Shown in pieces: positions 14,188 to 21,752 of a stretch of DNA of 26,135 nucleotides. The DNA is taken from NCBI GenBank assembly GCA_023544605.1, contig JAMJFQ010000011.1:1-26135 (forward strand), in the 5' to 3' direction. The stretch's first letter is position 1. Each line of letters begins with the position of its first letter. The position numbers were made by a program, and so were the translations under genes. The DNA is from ANME-2 cluster archaeon. Its GTDB lineage: Archaea; Halobacteriota; Methanosarcinia; Methanosarcinales; Methanocomedenaceae. The notes under the pieces are model-generated. The model did no database searches, was not told the origin of the DNA, and saw only the letters and a list, made by a program, of their open reading frames with translations.

Positions 14188-15864
14188 ATTATTCACACCC
14201 TTATAATCGACGGATACGTGGATGAGCCTGCATGTTTGGGTGTCCCGCCCTATATCTCGCCATATCCCCGATACATTGCCGGTGCAATGTTGGAGGGGGG
14301 TGTATCCCAAGACCACATCCATTACCTTACCATAGACCAGATGCGGCAGGGACAGGGGCAGGATGTTTTCCAAAAAGCAGGCTTTATAGTCATCATTGCG
14401 GGCATGACCGTGCCTGGTAAATACCTGCGGGGTACACCCATCAACCTTGGTGAGATCGGCGATATCGCCCGCATGGCCGGGGATACACCAGTGGTACTGG
14501 GCGGTCCCATCAGGCTGGGATTTGGCAGCCAGGGCGGCATGAAAGCAGCCAGGCTGGATATGCCGGGAATTACGCTAGCCAGGGAAGATATCGAAGCGTT
14601 CGCCTCTGATATGCTGGCCTCTCCCACCGGACTGAAAAACCCTGAGGGAATCGTTCACAGGATGCGCTCAACCGGTGAGATCGCACAATGGGGTGTCAGG
14701 GGCGCGTTCATTATCAGGCAGCATCCTGATTACCCCCATGTGATGTGTGAACTTGAGACATACCGTGGATGCGCCCGCCATAGTCATTGTTCCTTTTGCA
14801 CTGAGCCCTTCTACGGTGATGCGGATTTCAGGGCGATAGAGGAGGTAGTTGCTGAAGTTGAGGCACTGTATGGTATCGGTGCCCGGTATTTCAGAATTGG
14901 GAGGCAGCCTGACCTGTTCAGTTACCTGGCAAAAGATACGGGTGGGGATGGAGCGGTGCCCCAGCCTGAGGCCCTGGAGCGGTTATACAGGGGTATTCGC
15001 AGTGTTGCACCTGAGCTTAAGGTGCTTCACATGGACAATGCCAATCCTGCTACCATTGCCGCATATCCCGGGGAATCAGAAGAGATAGCCCGGATAATTG
15101 TCAAATACCACACGCCAGGGGATGTGGCTGCCATGGGTATGGAATCAGCCGACCCAAAGGTGGTTAAGGCCAATTGCCTGAAAGCCATGCCCGATGATGT
15201 ACGTGAGGCAGTGACGTTGATAAACCGTATCGGTGGAGCACGGGGGGATAACGGGCTGCCCGAGCTGCTGCCCGGCCTTAACTTTATTCACGGGCTCAAA
15301 GGTGAATCAGATGAGACCTTTCACCACAATTTCCAGTTCCTCAAAGGTCTGCTCGATGGCAACCTGCTGGTCAGGAGGATAAATATCAGGCAGGTAATGG
15401 CCTTCCCTGGCACCCCTCAGTGGCAGGAAGACACAACATACCGGTATCATAAGCAGTTCATAGCATTCAAGGACAGGGTGCGAAAGGAAATAGATGGGAA
15501 AATGCTGGAGCGCGTGGTGCCGGTGGGTACGATGCTTAAGGATGTGAGGTGTGAGGTGTCTGACAGTATCACTTTTGGAAGGCAGCTGGCATCATATCCG
15601 CTGCTGGTGGGTATTCCTGCCATACTGCCGCTGGACAGGTTCATTGACGTTACTATCACGGGATACGGGCACCGTTCAGTTACCGGAATACCCTACCCCC
15701 TGGACATCAACAATGCAGCCCCAAAACTCATTAGCCAGCTGCCGGGAGTGGGAAAAAAACGTGCCCGCAGCCTTCTCAGGGGAAGACCTTACCAGGATAC
15801 GAACGACCTGCTTTGCAGGTTGGAAAATATGGAGGGGATTGTACCCTATATAACAGTGGAATAA
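14188..15864 (+). CDS. Radical SAM protein with CX5CX2C motif and C-terminal helix-hairpin-helix; ATT start likely
   Basis: A soluble protein of about 558 aa. The N-terminal about 160 residues form an alpha/beta domain, with DGYVDEPACLGVPPYISPYP and later VVLGGP, perhaps a cobalamin-binding-like fold. The radical SAM cluster motif is at 14770-14799, with cysteines spaced CX5CX2C (RGC, then HCSFC) instead of CX3CX2C. The C-terminal about 45 residues hold a helix-hairpin-helix (LPGVGKKRARSLL), a nucleic-acid-binding element. The first in-frame GTG/ATG is GTG 14218, but the conserved-looking stretch TLIIDGY lies upstream of it. The best ribosome site, GGGAGGAT (14173-14180), points to ATT 14188 (or 14191). 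The substrate is unknown; the HhH suggests RNA or DNA. It is convergent with GGGP synthase, seven bases apart. Confidence 0.85.
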   Translation: MIHTLIIDGYVDEPACLGVPPYISPYPRYIAGAMLEGGVSQDHIHYLTIDQMRQGQGQDVFQKAGFIVIIAGMTVPGKYLRGTPINLGEIGDIARMAGDTPVVLGGPIRLGFGSQGGMKAARLDMPGITLAREDIEAFASDMLASPTGLKNPEGIVHRMRSTGEIAQWGVRGAFIIRQHPDYPHVMCELETYRGCARHSHCSFCTEPFYGDADFRAIEEVVAEVEALYGIGARYFRIGRQPDLFSYLAKDTGGDGAVPQPEALERLYRGIRSVAPELKVLHMDNANPATIAAYPGESEEIARIIVKYHTPGDVAAMGMESADPKVVKANCLKAMPDDVREAVTLINRIGGARGDNGLPELLPGLNFIHGLKGESDETFHHNFQFLKGLLDGNLLVRRINIRQVMAFPGTPQWQEDTTYRYHKQFIAFKDRVRKEIDGKMLERVVPVGTMLKDVRCEVSDSITFGRQLASYPLLVGIPAILPLDRFIDVTITGYGHRSVTGIPYPLDINNAAPKLISQLPGVGKKRARSLLRGRPYQDTNDLLCRLENMEGIVPYITVE

Positions 15865-15871
15865 GGATATA

Positions 15872-16618
15872 TCACTGCTTTATGGCAGTGACAAGTTCGT
15901 GTATCTTGGATTTCACATCGCTGACCTGTTCAACGATAGTGCCGGTGACGATCATATCGGCGCCGGCCTTTACGAGTTTTGCCGCCACTTCGCCAGTGCG
16001 GATGCCTCCACCCACCAAGACCTTTGTCTCCTCACCCACGGCTTGCTTTACGGCACCCACCATAGCTGCCGGGACCGGACTATCTGCACCAGAGCCGGCT
16101 TCCAGGTAGATATAATGCATGCCCATATACTTCCCTGCCAGGGCATATGCCACGGCAAGAGCAGGCTTTTTCTGGGGTATCAACTTTGCATCCCCGACCC
16201 AGCCTACAGTGCCGCCGGGTTCGATGATTATGTACGCCATAGAGATGGGTTCAACCCCATATTTTTTCACCAGAGGTGCCCCGATGGCCTGGTTGGTGGT
16301 GATGTAGTTGACATCCCTGGAGTTGAGAAGGCTCATAAAAAAGACGGCGTCGGCATGGGCACTGACCCCGCCTGCACTGGCAGGGAACAGGATAGTGGGC
16401 AGGTCGGTCTGCTCCTTGATGGCCTTGAGGGTCTTATCAAGGATACTGCCCCCGGCTCCGGTGGAACCCCCGACCATAATGGCGTCGGTCCCGCCTTGGG
16501 CAGCCTGGGCTGCCATCTTACCTGCGGTATCGGGGGGCTGGCTGTCAGGGTCGATGAGCGTCAGGTGTACTGCGCCCTGTGTCTTCACGACGTTGTTCAG
16601 CCGCTCTTCAACACTCAT
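15872..16618 (-). CDS. Geranylgeranylglyceryl phosphate synthase
   Basis: Catalyses the first ether-bond step of archaeal membrane lipids, joining geranylgeranyl diphosphate to sn-glycerol 1-phosphate. This 248-aa TIM-barrel protein begins with LTLIDPD, followed by MVGGSTGAGG, where the phosphate and diphosphate bind, then YIYLEAGSGADSP and LVGGGIRTGE near the C-terminus, all standard for the PcrB/GGGPS family. The ATG at 16618 lies 18 bases after the L40e stop on the same strand, so the two genes are co-transcribed. It is convergent with the radical SAM gene. The distinction from bacterial heptaprenyl-type PcrB is supported by the archaeal neighbours; chain-length specificity is inferred. 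Confidence 0.94.
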   Translation of the reverse strand: MSVEERLNNVVKTQGAVHLTLIDPDSQPPDTAGKMAAQAAQGGTDAIMVGGSTGAGGSILDKTLKAIKEQTDLPTILFPASAGGVSAHADAVFFMSLLNSRDVNYITTNQAIGAPLVKKYGVEPISMAYIIIEPGGTVGWVGDAKLIPQKKPALAVAYALAGKYMGMHYIYLEAGSGADSPVPAAMVGAVKQAVGEETKVLVGGGIRTGEVAAKLVKAGADMIVTGTIVEQVSDVKSKIHELVTAIKQ

Positions 16619-16636
16619 ATATCTAAAATATCTAAA

Positions 16637-16786
16637 TCAGCTGCTTCTGCTTTCCTTGGACTTCATACGAAGTTCCTTGGACATGCATTTCCTGCATCGT
16701 GTAGCCTTAACAGGATTTCGTGCATTGCATCTCATGCATATCTTGGTGTGCAGGATATGTGCTTCAGCTTCAGGGAATCGTGCCAT
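16637..16786 (-). CDS. rpl40e: Ribosomal protein L40e
   Basis: A 49-aa basic zinc-ribbon protein of the large ribosomal subunit. It reads MARFPEAEAHILHTK, then two CXXC pairs: CMRC (Cys17, Cys20) and CRKC (Cys31, Cys34), ending with a lysine/serine-rich tail. This matches archaeal L40e in size and motif. The ribosome site AGGAGA (16795-16800) is eight bases before the ATG. It leads the L40e-GGGPS pair on the minus strand; the gap up to the tRNA gene is divergent. Confidence 0.93.
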   Translation of the reverse strand: MARFPEAEAHILHTKICMRCNARNPVKATRCRKCMSKELRMKSKESRSS

Positions 16787-16886
16787 TGATAATTTCTCCT
16801 TATTAATGTGAATACTATGATTTGATAGAGCCCTACTAAGGTGATACTGGTTTTTAATGGTTTCGGCGATACGACAGCGATACTTT

Positions 16887-16896
16887 GAAATAAATA
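16887..16896 (+). promoter_or_regulatory. Probable TATA box of tRNA-Leu
   Basis: GAAATAAATA is centred about 29 bases upstream of the first base of the mature tRNA, the spacing expected for an archaeal tRNA promoter. No other strong box lies near. Confidence 0.4.
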
Positions 16897-16920
16897 AACG
16901 TGTATCTATCCACCCAGTGC

Positions 16921-17005
<85 letters not shown>

Positions 17006-17014
17006 CTACTCAGG

Positions 17015-17067
17015 CCAGTAGCGGGCCGCACACGTATGCAGCCCTTCGGGCTCCATACGTGGACTGG
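17015..17067. repeat. Strong hairpin next to tRNA-Leu
   Basis: CACGTATG (17031-17038) pairs with CATACGTG (17054-17061), then a C/C mismatch, then AGCC/GGCT around a five-base loop, CTTCG: 12 pairs in all. CCAGT (17015-17019) can also pair with ACTGG (17063-17067), outside an 11-base bulge. It is not followed by a T run on either strand, so a plain terminator is unlikely. It could be a processed RNA beyond the tRNA, or a relic of the subterminal palindrome of an IS200/IS605-type element; I cannot tell which. The rest of the gap to 17215 holds nothing I can identify. Confidence 0.6.
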
Positions 17068-17215
17068 TGGTTATGCCAGTTACAAACAAATAGTGTGTTA
17101 GATTATAACTGATTGCCTGAGTTTTGCAATTATGGAGCGGCTGAATCTGGATAATGCCCTTACCTTTGATAGTGATTTCAGAATCCACGGATTCAGTCAT
17201 GAAGATCCTTTGGGA

Positions 17216-18358
17216 TTATCCCAAGGTATGCCCAATCCTCTCCAGCGCGGTCTGTATCCTCTCCCGGCTTGTAGCATAGGAAAACCTGATGAAGTCCATG
17301 CTGTGAGGACCAAAGGCACTGCCCGGTGTGGCCGCCACATGAGCATCTGTCAGCAGCTTCTCACAAACATCATCCCCGTTACCGTACGCGCTCACGTCGG
17401 CAAAGGCATAGAACGCACCGCTGGGATAATTGCATTTGATACCCATATTGTTCAGGCCGTCCACAAGCAGGTCTCGCCGTGCCTTGAATTCAGTAACCAT
17501 TTCTGGTATGAATGACTGGTCACCCTTAAGCGCCTCCACACCCGCCCACTGGACAAAGGTCGTGGCACTGCTGACGCTGTGGCTTTGCAACTTTGACATG
17601 GATGTGTACAGTTCATGGGATGTAGCAAGGTAGCCCAGCCTCCAACCTGTCATGGCATATGCTTTTGAAAAACCATTGACAGTAATAGTACGGTCTTCCA
17701 TACCGGACAGGCTGCCTATACTGAAATGCTCTTTATCATAGATGATCTTCTCATAGATCTCATCCGAGATCACCGTGATATCATGGTCGACGGCAAGGTC
17801 TGCGATCTCTTTAATTGAATCCTTTGAAAAGATACCTCCTGTGGGATTGCTGGGGCTGTTCACTACTATGAGTTTAGTTTTGGGAGTAATATAACCGGCC
17901 ACATCAGTGGGATTGAAATCATTCTCTGGGTCAAGGGGTGAGAACACCGTCTTACCGCCCGCGATCTTGATGCAGGGGTCATAGGAAACCCATGCAGGGT
18001 CGAACAGTATAGCTTCGTCGCCTTCATCCAGTATGGCCAGTATAGCCTCGAAAACAGCCTGCTTGGCGCCAGGCGTCACGATAACATGGGCGGGTTCAAT
18101 GTTCAGGTTGTTCTCTTCATTCAGTTTCTCGGCAATGGCAAGGCGCAGTTCAGGAATACCAGGGGAAGGAGAATAGTGGGTATCACCTCTTTGAAGCGAT
18201 TCCATGGCGGCATCGCTGATATTCTTCGGTGTGTCAAAATCAGGTTCACCGAGGCTGAAACTGATAACATCATGTCCCTCGCGCTTTAACTCATTGGCCA
18301 GGTTTGTCATCCTGAGGGTGGCCGATTCCTCAATGCTTTGCAGGCGTCTTGATACCAT
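17216..18358 (-). CDS. Class I/II aminotransferase (aspartate or aromatic aminotransferase)
   Basis: A PLP-dependent fold-type I aminotransferase of 380 aa, cytoplasmic. Motifs visible are FSLGEPDFDTP near the N-terminus, YSPSPGIPELR, TPGAKQAVFE, NSPSNPTGG (cofactor-binding Asn), ISDEIYE (pyridine-N Asp and Tyr), the Schiff-base lysine in NGFSKAYAMTGWR (Lys232) and the substrate-binding Arg in FIRFSYA. This is the 1-gamma branch with aspartate, aromatic and related enzymes. The ATG at 18358 is favoured over the TTG at 18376, because a GAGGG ribosome site precedes it. It stands 22 bases after ribH. With prephenate dehydratase nearby, a role in phenylalanine/tyrosine transamination is possible; aspartate aminotransferase is the usual label. 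Confidence 0.88.
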   Translation of the reverse strand: MVSRRLQSIEESATLRMTNLANELKREGHDVISFSLGEPDFDTPKNISDAAMESLQRGDTHYSPSPGIPELRLAIAEKLNEENNLNIEPAHVIVTPGAKQAVFEAILAILDEGDEAILFDPAWVSYDPCIKIAGGKTVFSPLDPENDFNPTDVAGYITPKTKLIVVNSPSNPTGGIFSKDSIKEIADLAVDHDITVISDEIYEKIIYDKEHFSIGSLSGMEDRTITVNGFSKAYAMTGWRLGYLATSHELYTSMSKLQSHSVSSATTFVQWAGVEALKGDQSFIPEMVTEFKARRDLLVDGLNNMGIKCNYPSGAFYAFADVSAYGNGDDVCEKLLTDAHVAATPGSAFGPHSMDFIRFSYATSRERIQTALERIGHTLG

Positions 18359-18380
18359 GGCTGCCCTCTGGACCAATATG

Positions 18381-18791
18381 TTATTTTAATCTTTGCACCA
18401 TCTTGACGGCTGCTTCAACCGCCCGCCTGGCATAGTCCACTCGCTTGTGGGCATCCAGCCTGCTCATGCCAGGACCCGATATGCCAAGGGTTACGGGTTT
18501 ATCATATTCCAGTGCCAGGTCTGTGATCTTACGCGTAGCGTGCTGTACCACCACCTCGTCATGTTTGGTCTGCCCTTCTATGACGCAGCCAATGGTGACA
18601 ACTGCATCGATGTTGGGGTCGGTCACCATTTTTTTTATGGCCAGCGGCATATCATATACACCGGGCACCATTATGGTCTGCTCCACCGTAGCCCCTAAAA
18701 ACTCTGCATGTTCCCTGCCCAGCATCTCCATCTGGTAGGTAAGGTCCCTGTTAAACTCAGCTACCACAAATCCCAGTTTAATGTCACTCAT
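18381..18791 (-). CDS. ribH: 6,7-dimethyl-8-ribityllumazine synthase
   Basis: Condenses 5-amino-6-ribitylamino-uracil with 3,4-dihydroxy-2-butanone 4-phosphate to 6,7-dimethyl-8-ribityllumazine, the last-but-one step to riboflavin. At 136 aa it is the short archaeal type. Features are VVAEFNRDLTYQM at the N-terminus, the substrate loop VPGVYDMPLA, IGCVIEGQTKHDE with the catalytic His, and ISGPGMSRLDA. The ATG at 18791 is favoured, with GGAGAG (18799-18804) seven bases upstream; a TTG at 18806 would fall inside that site. It is 57 bases downstream of ribC, so the two steps sit together. Confidence 0.94.
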   Translation of the reverse strand: MSDIKLGFVVAEFNRDLTYQMEMLGREHAEFLGATVEQTIMVPGVYDMPLAIKKMVTDPNIDAVVTIGCVIEGQTKHDEVVVQHATRKITDLALEYDKPVTLGISGPGMSRLDAHKRVDYARRAVEAAVKMVQRLK

Positions 18792-18848
18792 AATAATACT
18801 CTCCAATCATATTTCTTATTAGCATTCTAGTATAAATTTTAGTATGTC

Positions 18849-19313
18849 CTACTGACCGGCGGGCCCCACATCCTCATAACCCTGACGTTGCCCGGTACCT
18901 GCCTCTCGTTCCAGGTCACGGGGGCGATACATGAGCTTGACCACATTTTGGGCATGCTCCCGTGAGCGCTGCTCCATTAACCATGCAAGGGTTTTGTCGT
19001 CCGGGGCCTCATCCTCATGGACGAACACCTCGATCACATGGGTGTTGGTCATCAACTGAACCTGGATAATACCCTGGGATGCCTCATGTGCACATATCTT
19101 ATCCTTCGGGTCTGAACCAGGCATACCCAGCGCCATAACAATATCGCAGCCCTGCTCTTCTATCAATTTCTTACAGGCTACAGGCAGGTCCTTGATACCA
19201 GGTACCGTATATCGCTCGATCTTTACTGATGCATTATTGCGCAGTTCATCAATAGCCGCACCTCCCATATCATACCGTGCAAAAGTAGTATCAGCAATGC
19301 CTACCGTGACCAT
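18849..19313 (-). CDS. ribC: Archaeal riboflavin synthase
   Basis: Dismutates two molecules of 6,7-dimethyl-8-ribityllumazine to riboflavin and the pyrimidine precursor. It is of the archaeal class, which is related to lumazine synthase rather than to bacterial RibE. Typical stretches are TVGIADTTFARYDMG, TVPGIKDLPVACKKL, MALGMPGSDPKDKICAHEAS and HVIEVFVHEDEAPD. The ATG at 19313 has GGAGGA (19318-19323) four bases upstream. At 154 aa it is normal, with a slightly longer Gly/Gln-rich tail. It lies 26 bases after the class V aminotransferase gene, indicating a shared transcript with ribH. Confidence 0.94.
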   Translation of the reverse strand: MVTVGIADTTFARYDMGGAAIDELRNNASVKIERYTVPGIKDLPVACKKLIEEQGCDIVMALGMPGSDPKDKICAHEASQGIIQVQLMTNTHVIEVFVHEDEAPDDKTLAWLMEQRSREHAQNVVKLMYRPRDLEREAGTGQRQGYEDVGPAGQ

Positions 19314-19339
19314 ACTTTCCTCCAAATGTAACTACTCTT

Positions 19340-20485
19340 TTATATCTTGTCCAGTTCTTTGTTTGCTGCTTCAACACCTGCCCCAATGTTGTCCAACAGA
19401 CCGTGTTTTGCCAGCACCAGTTCCAGTACAGAGATCGTAGTGACCATATCAGTGGCCGTGAAATTGCCCATACTGCCTATCCTGAATATCTTGCCTTTCA
19501 GGTGTGATTGGCCGCCGGATATCTGGATGCCCATATCCATCATCTCGCCGCGAAGTTCCTTATCTGTTATACCGCGGGGGATGTTCATGGCAGTGACCGT
19601 ATTGGAATACCTGTGATACGTATCGACCTTGGGGAACAGTTCGATGCCAAGCGCACCAGCGGCTGCCCGTACGGCTGCTGCACCCTGGGCATGCCTGTGT
19701 TTGCGCTGCTCCATTCCCTCTTCCTTTACTATCCTGAGGGCCTCGCACATAGCAGATATCAATGGCACACCGGGTGTGTAGGGTGTCTGGGTAGGTGAAT
19801 TGTTAGCAGATTTGCGGTATGCTTTCAGGTCAAGATAATAAGGTGGGTTTTCCACAATGGAATCCCATGCGGCATCACTAACCGTAATAGCTGACAGTCC
19901 GGGCGGTGCAGCAATACATTTCTGGGAACCCATGAATGCTATATCCACACCCCATTTGTCCACTTCCACCGTATCACCGCCAACCGTGGTTATGGCATCC
20001 ATAATGAACAGGGAACCATGTTTTTGTGCCAATCTTGCCACTTCCTCTACCGGGTTCTTTATGGCCGTACTGGTCTCGTTATGGACCATTGCCACAGCCT
20101 TGGCCCCATTCTCAAGTGCAGCTTCAACAGCCTCCAGGTCAATGGGTGTACCCCACTCATACTTCAGTTTGACCGCATTGCCATAGCGTTCCCCTATATC
20201 GCATAACCTTTCCCCGAACTTGCCGTTCTCAATAGTGATTATAGTGTCGTCCTTCCCTATCACGTTCCCAATGGCAGCCTCCATACTGGCAGTGCCTGAA
20301 CCCGATATTACAAATACTTCGTTCCTGGTCTGGAACAGTTCGGCCAGTATCTCACGGCATTCGTCATAGATGGCTCCAAACTCCCCACCCCTGTGACCGA
20401 ACATGGGTCTTCCCATGGCTCTTTGTACCCTGGGTGCTATAGGGACGGGGCCCGGAATCATCATCAAAGTATTTTCAAGTTTCAT
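19340..20485 (-). CDS. Class V aminotransferase (alanine-glyoxylate/serine-pyruvate type)
   Basis: A PLP enzyme of 381 aa in the alanine-glyoxylate/serine-pyruvate aminotransferase family. It opens MIPGPVPIAPRV, then FGHRGGEF, ISGSGTASMEA (phosphate loop), VHNETSTA, FIMDAITTVGG and the Schiff-base lysine in FMGSQKCIAAPPG (Lys189), ending with SGGQSHLKGKIFRIGSMGN, where the conserved Arg binds substrate carboxylate. Methanogen relatives such as MJ0959 have broad specificity and can serve phosphoserine formation, so amino-acid synthesis is the likely role; glyoxylate metabolism is the bacterial alternative. It is the first gene of the unit that continues with ribC, ribH and the class I aminotransferase. 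Confidence 0.9.
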   Translation of the reverse strand: MKLENTLMMIPGPVPIAPRVQRAMGRPMFGHRGGEFGAIYDECREILAELFQTRNEVFVISGSGTASMEAAIGNVIGKDDTIITIENGKFGERLCDIGERYGNAVKLKYEWGTPIDLEAVEAALENGAKAVAMVHNETSTAIKNPVEEVARLAQKHGSLFIMDAITTVGGDTVEVDKWGVDIAFMGSQKCIAAPPGLSAITVSDAAWDSIVENPPYYLDLKAYRKSANNSPTQTPYTPGVPLISAMCEALRIVKEEGMEQRKHRHAQGAAAVRAAAGALGIELFPKVDTYHRYSNTVTAMNIPRGITDKELRGEMMDMGIQISGGQSHLKGKIFRIGSMGNFTATDMVTTISVLELVLAKHGLLDNIGAGVEAANKELDKI

Positions 20486-20565
20486 AATGTAGTCACTCGA
20501 TACAGTTCAATCTGAATAGGTATTGTTAGATGGAACAACTTGCATGTATAACTTTTGATTTTTAG

Positions 20566-20607
20566 ACATATACCTGATGTGTGAGAGCATCAGAAAAACA
20601 TATACCT
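20566..20607 (-). terminator. Probable terminator region of the small membrane protein gene, with a direct repeat
   Basis: Just past the stop of the minus-strand small gene a T5 run (20594-20598 read on the minus strand) is followed by a six-pair hairpin, CTGATG (20574-20579) with CATCAG (20588-20593). A ten-base word ACATATACCT flanks it as a direct repeat (20566-20575 and 20598-20607). The T run could end transcription; the direct repeat might instead be an operator for the leftward aminotransferase operon. Confidence 0.35.
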
Positions 20608-20788
20608 AACTGAAAATCTGGTCGATTAACCACTTTATTGCATCTATAAAGGCATTTATCTCCCTGATGAGGAATGATGGAAATCCGAATATAGTTGGTG
20701 CCATAGTGTCCCACCACAGAGGCAGTGTCCCCAGTATGACCAGGATTATCAATCCCAGGGAAAATAACATTATTTGTTTAATATTCAT
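20606..20788 (-). CDS. Small membrane protein, DUF3311-like
   Basis: A 60-aa protein with one clear membrane segment (residues about 6-26) followed by PLWWDTMAPTIFGFPSF and an amphipathic, weakly hydrophobic tail ending IKWLIDQIFS. The P-x-W...P-x-x-FG-x-P-F pattern resembles DUF3311 small proteins, which in bacteria are often encoded beside a sodium:solute symporter as its small subunit. No such transporter lies beside this one. The ATG at 20788 has GGGAG (20794-20798) five bases upstream and is preferred over a start four codons earlier. It is divergent from the prephenate dehydratase gene and separated from the leftward aminotransferase gene by 120 bases. Confidence 0.75.
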   Translation of the reverse strand: MNIKQIMLFSLGLIILVILGTLPLWWDTMAPTIFGFPSFLIREINAFIDAIKWLIDQIFS

Positions 20789-20831
20789 TTTTTCTCCCAA
20801 TAATTACCTTATTGTTTTATATTCATCACGT

Positions 20832-20841
20832 ATTATATATT
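20832..20841 (+). promoter_or_regulatory. TATA box of pheA
   Basis: ATTATATATT, centred near 20837, lies about 26 bases before 20863. Transcription would begin about there, either exactly at an in-frame ATG (20863) as a leaderless message, or with a short leader before ATG 20890. Confidence 0.5.
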
Positions 20842-20889
20842 TCTATCCCATGCAAAAACTATATGAGAATACACTGGATTGTATGGGGT

Positions 20890-21708
20890 ATGATAATCGG
20901 ACTGCTTGGGCCACAAGGAACATACTCGCAAAAAGCCGCCAATCAACTCGACATACATGCCAGGCTCAAGTACTTCGATGACCTGGAAGATGTCATTGGA
21001 TCTGTTCTTGCCGGGGATGTGGATTGCAGTATATTGCCCATCGAGAATTCACTTGAAGGGTCTATTGGTATCACTTTGGACGCTCTGAAGGAGCATGATA
21101 TTACTATCACAGGCGAGATCATTGTACCCATCAGGCACTGCCTGCTGTCTAAAGGACACATGGAGGATGTGAAGATAATACTGTCCCACCCGCAAGGTCT
21201 GGCCCAGTGCCGCAGGTTCATCCGCACCCATTTCAAGAATGCAAGGACACAGACCACAGGCAGTACATCCCATGCAGCCAAACTGACCTCAGAATTTCCT
21301 GAGATGGCTGCCATAGCGTCCCGTGAATCTGCTTTGCACTATGGACTGGATATACTTGCAGATGATATCCAGGACCACAAGGAGAACTATACCAGATTCG
21401 TTGTGCTGGGAAAACAGATGCCTGAACCCACAGGCCATGATAAGACCTCTATTATAATACACCTGGGACAGGACAGGCCGGGAGTGCTGTATGATCTGCT
21501 GGGTGAATTTGCCAGCCGTAATATTAACCTGACTAAAATCGAATCCAGACCTTCAAAGCTGGGTCTGGGGGACTATTTGTTCTATATTGACATGGAAGGA
21601 CACCAGTCAGATACGCGCCTCAAAGATGCTCTTAAGGGTATAGAGAACCTGGCAGACCAGATCAAGGTCATAGGTTCATACCCTATGGGAATACGAAAAA
21701 TAGCGTAG
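20890..21708 (+). CDS. pheA: Prephenate dehydratase with ACT domain
   Basis: Converts prephenate to phenylpyruvate in phenylalanine synthesis, in the cytoplasm. The catalytic domain (residues about 1-180) has GLLGPQGTYSQKAA at the start, SILPIENSLEGSIG, and the TRF motif in NYTRFVVLG. The ACT domain follows (about 190-265), with DRPGVLYDLL and the phenylalanine-binding ESRP motif (KIESRPS), so feedback inhibition by phenylalanine is expected. There is no chorismate mutase domain. ATG 20890 matches the family N-terminus; ATG 20863, nine codons upstream, would agree with the TATA spacing and is the alternative. The nearby class I aminotransferase could supply the last step. Confidence 0.93.
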   Translation: MIIGLLGPQGTYSQKAANQLDIHARLKYFDDLEDVIGSVLAGDVDCSILPIENSLEGSIGITLDALKEHDITITGEIIVPIRHCLLSKGHMEDVKIILSHPQGLAQCRRFIRTHFKNARTQTTGSTSHAAKLTSEFPEMAAIASRESALHYGLDILADDIQDHKENYTRFVVLGKQMPEPTGHDKTSIIIHLGQDRPGVLYDLLGEFASRNINLTKIESRPSKLGLGDYLFYIDMEGHQSDTRLKDALKGIENLADQIKVIGSYPMGIRKIA

Positions 21709-21722
21709 GCCGTCAAGAAACT

Positions 21723-21734
21723 ATATTAAATATA
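21723..21734 (+). promoter_or_regulatory. TATA box of the tandem V4R gene
   Basis: The AT-only stretch TATTAAATATAA lies about 25 bases before the ATG at 21753. No ribosome site precedes that ATG, so the message is probably leaderless or nearly so. Confidence 0.45.
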
Positions 21735-21752
21735 AAATTACATTTACAAGCG

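Noticed and set aside
14218..15864. GTG 14218 as start of the radical SAM-HhH gene
   Set aside because: No ribosome site near it, and the codons just upstream continue a family-like strand; the ATT start with GGGAGGAT fits better.
17006..17200. Minus-strand open frame of 64 codons between tRNA-Leu and the aminotransferase
   Set aside because: No family resemblance or ribosome site. Its last third is simply the hairpin read as codons. A transposase relic is possible but unsupported.
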